Assembly: GCA_020846745.1 (NCBI GenBank) | Contig: JADLDI010000064.1 | Span: 34,358-98,357, forward strand | Direction of reading: 5' to 3' | Length of the DNA: 64,000 nucleotides | Source: Bryobacterales bacterium | Lineage (GTDB): Bacteria; Acidobacteriota; Terriglobia; Bryobacterales; Bryobacteraceae | Shown here: positions 29,362 to 38,584 of the stretch, piece after piece | Layout: every line of letters begins with the position of its first letter | How positions within the stretch are numbered: the stretch's first letter is position 1 | Position numbers and translations under genes: made by a program | The notes under the pieces: model-generated | What the model was told of the DNA's origin: nothing | The model's database searches: none | What the model saw: the letters and a program-made list of their open reading frames with translations, nothing else

Positions 29362-30756
29362 TTAAGGGAACACCGCTCTGCACGGGTCGGCTGACACCCG
29401 GCACCGAACGTGTGGACTCGACCCGTGGCAGATTCCGATGCGTCCTGATTGCCAATGTTGGAGCATTGCAAGTGTCCGCAGGGCAAGAATCTCAGACGCG
29501 AGCGACCAGCAGGTGCGTTCGCTAGGCTGCCCAGTAAGTACTCTCAAGGGCGAAATTTCGAGGCCAAAGTAGGCCAAAGTAGGGTGCGCGACTTGACCGG
29601 CCAATCTTTCGTCATTTTCGGGCGTGACGATGTGATCGAGTTGCTGGGCGATCTCGAGGAGGCGCTGGTCGAGACGTTGTAGTCGCCGTCGGGTCTTCTC
29701 ATCGAGGAGTCCCCGTCTGTACATTTCGAGGAGATGACGAGTGGCCGCGATTGCCTGGCGAATGCCCGAAGGCTCGGCGGTGGCGGGGCAGTTGGGAACA
29801 GAGAGAACGGGCAGTTGATGCGGGCGGGTCACGTGTTGGCGGGCGGCGTGGAACTCCCGATGCAAATCCTGCTGGGTGACCTGCACGTAGCGCAAGGTCA
29901 TGCGGATGTCTTTGTGGCCGAGCAACTGCATCAGGGCGGGAAGGCTGACACCGAAACGGAGCATCTCTGAGGCGAAGGTATGTCTGAGCCGGTGCGGGGT
30001 TACTGGGCCGGAGCATCCCGCCCGTTCCGCGGCATCCGCCAACGCCCAGAGCAGCGTCTGGTATAAGGCGTAATGCCCGCCATAACGCGGCAGCAGCAAG
30101 CCTGTGGAGTATGCCAATCGGGCTGGCGGGGCCAGTGCGCGCAAAGTAAGAATGCGAGCCACGATCTGACGAACGTCGCCATCGGCGGGGACCAGTCGTT
30201 CGGTGTGCAGCTTGCCGAGCGGGACGTGCAGTGCCCATTGGTCCGGTCCGATCTGCCGTAGACAATCTAAAGCCAGATCGATGCACTCACCGATACGGAT
30301 TCCAGTTGCACGAGTCAGCAGGAGGGCATTGGCCGGCAGATCATCGATGCGGCGCAGTTCCTGCTGGAGCAGTTGATCGTCGTATGGAGGAAGAGGTCTG
30401 GGCAGGTACTGAGGCCGTGGGGGGAAATCGTCGCGGCGAATCAGATCCGGCTGAATGGCGTGTCCATTGGCGGTGAGGTCATCGAGCAGACGTCGTAGAC
30501 CAAGCAGATAGCCGCCACGAGTCTTGTTGCACAGGGGCGGAGTTTGTTCGCACATCCGGCGGAACCAGCCGAGCAGGTGAGGATCGCGGCGAAGCTGAGA
30601 CAGCCGGCGGACCTGTGGAAAGGCGGAGTGGAGATAGACCAAAAACCGGTGGGCGACGCAACGGTAGTTGGTGACGGTGTCGCGCCGCAGGGTGAGGGCG
30701 AGAGTTTGGATGTGCGCTTCGAAAATCTGATCGAGACTAGGTTGGGCGCGGCTCAT
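29362..30756 (-). CDS. Tyrosine recombinase/integrase
   Basis: TRATGIRIGECIDL, TPHRLRHTFASEMLRFG, LMQLLGHKDIRMTLRYV; start MSRAQPSLDQ at 30756 overlaps the upstream ORF stop (ATGA). Confidence 0.9.
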   Translation of the reverse strand: MSRAQPSLDQIFEAHIQTLALTLRRDTVTNYRCVAHRFLVYLHSAFPQVRRLSQLRRDPHLLGWFRRMCEQTPPLCNKTRGGYLLGLRRLLDDLTANGHAIQPDLIRRDDFPPRPQYLPRPLPPYDDQLLQQELRRIDDLPANALLLTRATGIRIGECIDLALDCLRQIGPDQWALHVPLGKLHTERLVPADGDVRQIVARILTLRALAPPARLAYSTGLLLPRYGGHYALYQTLLWALADAAERAGCSGPVTPHRLRHTFASEMLRFGVSLPALMQLLGHKDIRMTLRYVQVTQQDLHREFHAARQHVTRPHQLPVLSVPNCPATAEPSGIRQAIAATRHLLEMYRRGLLDEKTRRRLQRLDQRLLEIAQQLDHIVTPENDERLAGQVAHPTLAYFGLEISPLRVLTGQPSERTCWSLASEILALRTLAMLQHWQSGRIGICHGSSPHVRCRVSADPCRAVFP

Positions 30757-31569
30757 GAGATGTGGCGAGTGGATAAACGCGTGCGGTTCTCCACGGCGCG
30801 GGTGTACTCGCGCCAGACATCCTGGGGTGCCAGCCGGACGTAGAGCATGGTGGTGTGAATCTGGGAATGCCCCATCAGGTGCTGCAGAGCGGGCACGGAG
30901 ATGCCGGCGCGCACCATATCCGCTCCGAAGGTATGGCGGAGGCGATGGGGGTTGGCCAGAGGAACCTGACTGCATCCGCGGTGATGGCGAAACAAGGAGC
31001 GGAGTCCGGCGGGCGTCATGGCGCGCCCACGCTGACGGCCTTTCAGAGAAACGAACAAGAACGAGGAGTTGGTGAGCGACCTTTCCAGCCGCAGATATTT
31101 ATCGAGCACCTCGAGGATTTCTGGTGGCAGGGGCAGAACGCGCTTGAGATTGCCTTTGCCGAGAACCCGCATCTGCGCCTCGGCCAGTTGGAGGGACTCG
31201 AGCTGAAGAGTCAGGGCTTCGCAAGAGCGCAGACCGTCGAGCAACATCAGGCCGACCAGGGCAAGATCGCGAAAGGTGTGAAAACTGCGCCAGAACTTGG
31301 CGACTTCCTCCGCTGCCAAGGGGGTCACGACGCGCTGGCCCTGGCGTAAGCGGAGTCCCAGGGCCAGCGCGCGCCGCGGCGGCCCTAGCCGAGCGGACAT
31401 CGATTCGTGTGGGTGCGCTGGAAACGGGATTGGCCGGGAGGAATCTGGCGGCCATAGTGAAAACGATACGGGCGTTCGCCCAGGCGATCTCGCAGCCCTC
31501 GGCGTCGACCAAGCTATGGGGAGAAGCGCTGGCGGGAGCGGAAGGCCGATGAATCAGAGAAAGGCTCAT
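30753..31569 (-). pseudogene. Tyrosine recombinase, probably internally deleted/frameshifted in the N-terminal domain
   Basis: Intact catalytic half (GLRSCEALTLQ, NPHRLRHTFGADMVRAG, HLMGHSQIHTTMLYV) in ORF 30753-31400; an N-terminal piece MSLSLIHRPSAPASASPHSLVDAEG from ATG 31569 is in another frame and the core-binding domain is missing. Confidence 0.7.
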
Positions 31570-31830
31570 AGGAGTTGTGCTTCTGCCAGGCGAGCCGCGA
31601 AATCGGCGGCGGTGGGCCCCGGCTATCCAGTCGCTGTTGGGATCATGTCCAGAGGGCAACGGTACGAGGCAGGCCTTCATGCCGGCGTTCTGCAGACGGT
31701 GCGCGAGTTGGTGGGAAGCCTGCTACCCGGCATGATTCTCGTCGGGGTCAAAGTAGTGCTCCTTCTTGGGAAACCAAGCGGCCCTGAGAGACATGGAACG
31801 TAGCCCCTCAGCCCATGAGAAACTAAAGGT
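31566..31830 (-). pseudogene. Remnant of a Toprim/primase-like protein C-terminus
   Basis: Minus strand reads HYFDPDENHAG*QASHQLAHRLQNAGMKACLVPLPSGHDPNSDWIAG, then in a shifted frame GPTAADFAARLAEAQLL*; one in-frame TAG and one frameshift. Confidence 0.7.
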
Positions 31831-31874
31831 GTGGGACCCCTTTCAACTGGGCTGGGGAACCGCCTCGTAAACTG

Positions 31875-34800
31875 GTGCTACACGAACAACCTGCTCTTTC
31901 ATTAGCCTTTGGCTTCTCTTTTGACGACCTCTACACCGACAGCCGCCTCCCGGCTCTGGACGAAGTCTTCCTGCAGCGGCTCGCCGAAGCTGCACCTGCC
32001 GTTGCCGAACAGGTGCGCGCCGCCCGCGCCAACCCCTCACAGTTCACGGCCAAGCAAACCTCCCAAATCATCCTCGACGCCGCACCGCACCTCGAGGATT
32101 TCCTGGGCGATCTCTTCGGCATCGGACCCGAACTCCGCGCCCTCCAAGCCCAGCACGAATCCTTCGCGCCGCTTTTTTCCCTCAAGCGGCGCTTCGTCTT
32201 CAAAAAAGCCGTCTCCGGCGTCTCCAAGGAACAGGCCGAAGCCATCGACCACGCCGCCGCCCAGGCCGAACTCGAACGCCTCTTTGACGAGCCCCTTAGC
32301 GAAGCCTCTTTCGTCCGCCACGTCTCCGTTTGGATGGACGATGAAACGCGTTACTCCATCGAGTTGATGGTCGCCGCCCGCTACGCCGCTTGGGCCGCCC
32401 TCACCGATGAGGGTCGCCATAAACACCGCCGCGACGTCCTTTTCAAACTCCCCCACAAGCTCGACCCCATGCACCTTATCCCGGTCGAGACCACACACGT
32501 CGCCCAAGCCGAAGCCCTCCGCCTCCATCCCGACCACTGGCGCCACCGCGAAGGCTTCGCCCTGACCGACCCTGGCACCGACCTCAAAGGCGCCCTCAGC
32601 GAAGCCAATTACTGCATCAAGTGCCACAACCAGGGCAAGGATTCCTGCTCCACCGGCATGCGCGAAAAAGACGGCCGCTTCAAGCAGACCGTCTTCGGCG
32701 TCACGCTCAACGGCTGCCCTCTCGATCAAAAAATCTCGGAAATGCACGTGGCCAAGCAGAACGGCAACCCCATTGCCGCGCTTGCCATCGTCGCTATCGA
32801 CAATCCCATCTGTGCCGCCACCGGACACCGCATCTGTAACGACTGCATGAAGTCCTGCATTTACCAGAAGCAGGACCCCGTCGACATCCCACAGGCCGAA
32901 ACGCGAACCCTCAAAGACGTTCTCCTGCTGCCCTGGGGCTTCGAAATCTACAGCCTGCTCACCCGCTGGAACCCGCTCAATTTCGTTGCGCCCTTCCCAA
33001 AAGCCTCCACTGGATACAAGGTCTTGATCGTTGGTCTCGGACCCGCCGGATTCAACCTCGCCCATCACCTCATGCACGATGGCCACACCGTCGTCGCCGT
33101 CGACGGCCTCAAAATTGAACCCCTTCCCGAAGCGATCTCCGGCGTCAACGCCTTGGGCGCCCGCGTCCCCTTTCAGCCGATCCACCGCATTGACGATCTG
33201 TTCGAGCACCTGGGCGACCGTGTCATGGCCGGCTTTGGCGGCGTCGCCGAATACGGCATCACCGTCCGCTGGAACAAGAACTTCCTCAAGGTCATCCGCC
33301 TGCTGCTCGAACGCCGCGGTCAATTCTCCATGATCGGCGGCGTCCGCTTCGGTGGCACCCTTACCATCGACGATGCTTTTGCAGCCGGCTTCGATCATGT
33401 CGCCCTCTGCATGGGCGCCGGGCGTCCCACCGTCATTCCCATGAAGAACGGTCTCGCGCGCGGCGTCCGCCAGGCGTCCGACTTCCTTATGGCGCTCCAG
33501 CTCACCGGAGCCGCCAAGCGCGATTCCGTCGCGAATCTCCAGGTCCGCATGCCGGTAATCGTGATCGGCGGCGGCCTTACGGCCATCGATACCGCGACCG
33601 AATCTCTCGCATACTACGTCGTCCAGGTCGAAAAATTCCTCGAACGCTACGAGCGCCTCGTGACGGATCGTGGCGAAGCCGCCGTCCGCGCCTCTTGGAC
33701 CGCCGAAGAAGCCGCGACCGCGGACGGATTTATCGCCCACGCTGAGGCGATCCGCGCCGAACGCGCCCGGGCAGCCCGGGAACATCGCCAACCCAACCTC
33801 ATCGACTTACTCAATAATTGGGGTGGAGTTACCATTGCCTACCGCCGCCGCCTCGTCGACTCACCCAGTTACACACTGAACCATGAGGAAGTCGCCAAGG
33901 CTCTCGAAGAAGGTGTACGCTTCGCTGAATGCCTTTCGCCCGAAGCGGTCACCGTCGATAACAACGGCGCAGCCACCGCGCTCCAGTTATCCCAATACCG
34001 CTACGAACCCGCGACCAATAAATTAGTCCCGACAGGTGACTTAGTAACTCTCCCCGCCCGCACCATCTTAGTCGCCGCCGGCACCCAGCCCAACACGGTC
34101 CTCGCCCGCGAAGATAGCGTCAACGTCATGCTCGACGGCCGCTACTTCCAGGCCGTCAACGAACAGGGCGAACCTGTCAAGCCCGAGCGCGTCGCCAAAC
34201 CCAACCGCGCCGACGTTCTCATGTCCGTCCGCCCCGACGGTAAAGCCATCAGCTTCTTCGGCGACCTCCACCCCTCATTTTCCGGCAACGTCGTCAAAGC
34301 GATGGCCAGCGCCAAACTCGGCCGCGCCGTCCTCTCCCGCGTCCTCGCCAAAGCCGCACCCACCGAGATCGCTCCACAGGACCTCATCACTCACATCAAC
34401 CGCGAACTCCGCGCCGTGGTCCACCAGGTCGTCCGCCTCACGCCCAACATCGTTGAAGTCGTCGTCCATGCTCCGCGCGCCGCCCGCGCCTTCCAACCCG
34501 GCCAGTTCTACCGTCTCCAAAACTTCGAAACCCGCGCCCGCCGCGTACCAGGCACCACCCTTGCCATGGAAGGCTTAGCCCTCACCGAGCCTCCGTCGAC
34601 CGCGAACGCGGCCTGCTCTCCACCATCGTCCTCGAAATGGGCGGCTCCTCGGACCTGTGCGCCCTCCTCCAGCCCGGTGAGCCCGTCATCCTCATGGGCC
34701 CCACCGGCTCCCCGACCGAAACTCCCGCCCAGGAAACCGTCCTTTTAGTCGGCGGCGGACTCGGCAATGCGGTCCTGTTCTCCATCGGCCAGTCCTTCCG

Positions 34801-35434
34801 CGAAAAAGGTTCCCGGGTCATCTACTTCGCCGGATATAAGAAGGTGATCGACCGCTATAAGATCGATCAGATCGAGGCCGCGGCCGACATCGTCATCTGG
34901 TGCTGCGACGAAGCCCCCGGCTTCACCCCATCCCGCGTACAGGACCTCGCCTTCGTCGGCAATATCGTCGAAGCCATGGTCGCTTACGCCCAGGGCCGCT
35001 TAGGCGATACCCCGCTCCAGCTAGCTTCCGTCGACCGCATCATCGCCATCGGCTCCGACGGTATGATGCGCGCCGTCGCGAGTGCCCGTCATACTGTCCT
35101 TCAGCCCTACCTGAAGCCCCAGCACCACGCCATCGGCAGCATCAATTCGCCCATGCAGTGCATGATGAAAGAGATCTGCGCCCAATGCCTCCAAACCCAT
35201 AAGGACCCCGTTTCCGGCGCCGAAACCGTAGTCTTCTCCTGCTTCAACCAAGACCAGTCCCTCGACCGCGTTGACTTCTCCAATCTCCGCGCCCGCTTAT
35301 CGCAAAACGGAGTCCAGGAGAAACTAACCAAGCTTTGGATCGACCGCTGCCTCCGCCAACTAGGCGAACGCCCGGCGGCAACGCCCCTACTCCCGCCTCC
35401 AACGGGCGAGTCCAGACTAACGGTGCAAAGTTAG
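31875..35434 (+). pseudogene. Large FAD/NAD(P) oxidoreductase with C-terminal PyrK/FNR-like domain, split by a frameshift near 34587
   Basis: ORF 31875-34748 (VLIVGLGPAGFNLAHHL, IVIGGGLTAIDTATE) continues in another frame as ORF 34637-35434 (VLLVGGGLGNAVLFSIG, QCMMKEICAQC...C); the alternate frame reads ASVDRERGLLSTIVLEMGGSSDL across the junction. Confidence 0.85.
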
Positions 35435-35454
35435 GAAGGCGGGCCCCCGGTCCG

Positions 35455-35550
35455 CGCGACGTACCGCCGTGCTCAGTAATCCGGGTGCGCCCATGGCCCC
35501 TCCCACAGCACCGGACGTGCGGTTTTCCGCATGCGCGTTTGAACCCGGCC
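35455..35550 (-). other. Possible group II intron 3'-end remnant (domain V/VI-like)
   Basis: Minus strand ATGCGGAAAACCGCACGTCCGGTGCTGTGGGAGGGGCCATGGGCGCACC resembles a D5 3' half and D6; no RT ORF nearby. Confidence 0.4.
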
Positions 35551-35850
35551 GTCTATTCAGCGGCAAGATCCGAGGGCATCGGGAATCCACAGCGTCGTAG
35601 TGCTCGTACGCGCACACGCGTGCTTGCTTGGCGTCCCAATTGTTGTCTTCTTGTCGCTCCTCCTGGCTGAGAACCTTTTTTCCCGATATAGGCTCCGTGC
35701 TTCCTGGGGGCCACCGTGTGGAAGGTCGGCTGTGAAGTCCACGTCGGAATGCGGTTGGCGATCAGCGACGGAAGCTCCGCTCGTTACAACCTTTGGCCCA
35801 GCGACATCCAAGAGCGAGAATACTGGGAGGGAGCGAAATGCCGCTATCCG

Positions 35851-36273
35851 TCAACCATCCTGAAGCCGACGAGCTTGCGAGATCTGACCCGCCTTCTTCG
35901 CTTGCAGAAGGACAGCGAGTACGCCAGTCACCCGGAGGCCGGCGCGTTCGGCGGCTAATCGGCCGTCGCGTTCATCGAGGAGAATCAGGTCGGCATGCAA
36001 TTCCAATGCGAGCGCGATCGCCTCGGCCTCGCCAGGATCGAGAGTGGCCCGAAGCAGCCGGGCAACCTGATCCGAGGTGAGCACCTTCGTTTTGATCCAG
36101 CCCTCCTGAAACGCCTGTTGGATTTCCTTCAGCGCATCACCATGACGGAGCTGCTCTAGTTCGTGTTTCACCGCAGGCTGAATCCAGATCTCCCGGAATT
36201 GAGAGCGTAGCAACTGAAGGCGGCCGACGATGGCGAGGTTGCAGATGGGCGAGGTGTTACTCGCTACGAGCAT
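35851..36273 (-). CDS. DUF3368 (PIN-like) putative toxin
   Basis: MLVASNTSPICNLAIVGRLQLL...LDPGEAEAIALALELHADLILLDERDGRLAAERAGL. Confidence 0.85.
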   Translation of the reverse strand: MLVASNTSPICNLAIVGRLQLLRSQFREIWIQPAVKHELEQLRHGDALKEIQQAFQEGWIKTKVLTSDQVARLLRATLDPGEAEAIALALELHADLILLDERDGRLAAERAGLRVTGVLAVLLQAKKAGQISQARRLQDG

Positions 36274-36517
36274 AGGAGAGATCTTGGGCCAGTTCCGCAT
36301 CGCCGTAATGCCGGGCGACCCCGCGCTGTCCAACCAGTTCACCGAAAGGCATGCGATCCATCTGCGCCAGTTCGGCGGCCTTTCCAAGCGACAACGCACC
36401 CTGAGCGTAGAGCGCGACCGCAAGCTCCGTGCGGAGCCGCTCCGCAATCTCCCCCTCGGGAACGCGGAGGCCCTGGAGCACCGAGTCTGGGATATTCAGC
36501 GTCATCCCCATGACCAC
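36257..36517 (-). CDS. UPF0175 family putative antitoxin
   Basis: MTLNIPDSVLQGLRVPEGEIAERLRTELAVALYAQGALSLGKAAELAQMDRMPFGELVGQRG. Confidence 0.88.
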   Translation of the reverse strand: MVMGMTLNIPDSVLQGLRVPEGEIAERLRTELAVALYAQGALSLGKAAELAQMDRMPFGELVGQRGVARHYGDAELAQDLSYARSE

Positions 36518-36666
36518 ACGATACCGCCTTCATGCCACCCGGCGCCAGCGCTGGCCGTCAGGCTCAGCCGATGTTCCTCATCATAGGGAACCCGAAATAA
36601 ACGCCACCAAACGGACTCCAGAGGGGTTTTTGGAGTGGATCGAGGCGGGTAAGTCTTTGATGTGAT

Positions 36667-36744
36667 TGGTCGGGCCGCCGGGATTTGAACCCGGGACCTC
36701 TTGCACCCCAAGCAAGCGCGCTAGCCAGGCTGCGCCACGGCCCG
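36667..36744 (-). tRNA. tRNA-Pro(GGG), CCA encoded
   Basis: Minus strand CGGGCCGTGGCGCAGCCTGGCTAGCGCGCTTGCTTGGGGTGCAAGAGGTCCCGGGTTCAAATCCCGGCGGCCCGACCA. Confidence 0.96.
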
Positions 36745-37125
36745 AATAGATTCAGTCTAGCATGCTTCGTTGTGGAATCCCGGTGAAAATGAATGGGATC
36801 GGTGGAGGCTGGGTGCGCGACACGGAAATGGAGAGATGACGGAGACTCTTCGGATGACGCGGCGCTTCCTGAGGGCGTGTGCAAAAATCCGGAACACCGC
36901 TCCATTGCGGGATTGAGAAAAAATGCGGCCCGCGCCCTTACGGTTGCGGTTCTGTTTCCGGAGCAGTGCGTGTTTGCAGTGGTTTACAAGACCCGAGGCG
37001 ACGCCAAATCGCATTCAGCGGATCTTTTCTCACGGCCTGAGGCTCGCGGCTCCGTTTCGGGGGCGGCACTGGGACCGGCCGCCGAGGAACGCCGACCGGT
37101 CCGACCTGAGGCATGTGCCCTTCGG

Positions 37126-38523
37126 TTAGGGGTGCGATTGTGTTTGGCGGATGCTGTAGAGGTTGGATTCGGTCCTGAGCAGGAGGCGGTCGCTGATTAG
37201 AGCCGGGCTCGAGAGGGTCATTTCTCCCAGGTCGTTGGACGCGATTACTTTGAACTGATCCGCGGCTTGGATGACGTAGGTTTTGCCTTCTTCGTTCTGG
37301 CAGAAGACTTTGCCGTTGTAGGCCCAAGGGGATGTGGTGAATTCGCCTCCTTCGCCGATGCGGGCTTTGTGGGTTTGGACGCCGGTTTTGAGGTTGAAGC
37401 GGGTGAGAATGCCGGTGTGAGTTAAGACATAGAGTCCGCCATCGTAGGCTAACTGGGTGGGGAGATAAGTGCCGGCTTTGGGTTGGATCCAGGCGACGAA
37501 GTCGTTGGGTCTGGATCCGTCGGGCGTGGTGAGGTCGCCGGTTGCGCCGGGTTTGATGGCGAGGACGGGTTTGTTGGCGCCGCCGTTGAGATAAAGGAGG
37601 CCGTCGTGGGCGAAGGGGCTTGGGATGGGCATGGGCGACATGCCGCCAAGGCGCCAGATTTCTTTACCTTTGAGGTCGTAACTGATGGCAATGCCGGGGC
37701 CCATGGTGACGATTTCGGTGCGGGCGGGAGTTTTCCAGATATAGGGCGTGGACCAGCCGGTTTGTCGATCGGCGCCTTGGACGTGAATGGAGCGGCCGGT
37801 GTGCCAAACCTGTTTGCCGGTGGCCTTATCGAACGCCGCGATGAACTGCTGTTTCTCGTTATCGTTGACAACGACGATCAGGTCATCAGCGAGGGCCGGC
37901 GAGGAAGCGGTGCCGAAGTCGAGGATGGTGGGGAAGCTTTCAAGCGCGGTGTTCCAGAGTTTGTTGCCTTTCATGTCGTAGGCGAACAGACCCAGGTTGT
38001 TGATATAGACGTACACGCCCTTGCCGTCGGTGACGGGTGTTTCCGAAGCGAAGCTGTTCTTGCGATGGCGTCCTCCAGGCGGGCGGCCGGAGTGGAATTC
38101 GCGTTTCCAGGCGACGCGGCCGGACGTCAGGTCGAGCGCATAAAGCCAGTAATGGACGGTCACTTCGTTGGGGAGTTCGAAGTCGCGGGCGTTCAGCCGT
38201 GCGAGGACTTCCTTTTCGCTGAGTCCTTGTTTCGAGAGTTCGGCAATGTAGTCGTTCGAGTAAGTGCTGCCGATTTGGGGCTGTTTGGCTTTGCCGTCGG
38301 TGGTGACGGTGGTGAGAAAGACGGTGTTGCCGGCGACAATGGGCGAGGACCAGCCGAGGCCCGGGATGGGGGTGGTCCATTCGATGTTGGTGGCTCTGGA
38401 CCAGGTGTCGGGCAGGCGGGGGTTGGCGGTGGTGGGATTGGAAACGGGTCCGCGAAAGTTGGGCCATTCGGGGGTGGCGGCCAGGGCGGCGACCACGGAC
38501 AGCACGGGTACAGCGATTCTCAT
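37126..38523 (-). CDS. PQQ-binding-like beta-propeller protein
   Basis: 465 aa; WPNFRGPVSNP start region, repeated ALDLTSGRVAWKREF / AFDKATGKQVWHT blades. Confidence 0.9.
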   Translation of the reverse strand: MRIAVPVLSVVAALAATPEWPNFRGPVSNPTTANPRLPDTWSRATNIEWTTPIPGLGWSSPIVAGNTVFLTTVTTDGKAKQPQIGSTYSNDYIAELSKQGLSEKEVLARLNARDFELPNEVTVHYWLYALDLTSGRVAWKREFHSGRPPGGRHRKNSFASETPVTDGKGVYVYINNLGLFAYDMKGNKLWNTALESFPTILDFGTASSPALADDLIVVVNDNEKQQFIAAFDKATGKQVWHTGRSIHVQGADRQTGWSTPYIWKTPARTEIVTMGPGIAISYDLKGKEIWRLGGMSPMPIPSPFAHDGLLYLNGGANKPVLAIKPGATGDLTTPDGSRPNDFVAWIQPKAGTYLPTQLAYDGGLYVLTHTGILTRFNLKTGVQTHKARIGEGGEFTTSPWAYNGKVFCQNEEGKTYVIQAADQFKVIASNDLGEMTLSSPALISDRLLLRTESNLYSIRQTQSHP

Positions 38524-38584
38524 CGTTATCTTTATTGGACTACGGAGGCCGGGAAAGGTCTCGGGATGAGATAGGCCGCCGAAC

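Noticed and set aside
32037-33791. Minus-strand 584 aa ORF
   Set aside because: Antisense shadow of the FAD oxidoreductase, which has clear Rossmann motifs; typical GC-rich NNC-bias artefact.
36793-37200. 135 aa plus ORF after tRNA-Pro
   Set aside because: Overlaps the 3' end of the PQQ gene and has no recognisable motifs.
37483-38574. Plus-strand 363 aa ORF
   Set aside because: Antisense to the PQQ beta-propeller protein; Gly/Val-rich artefact.
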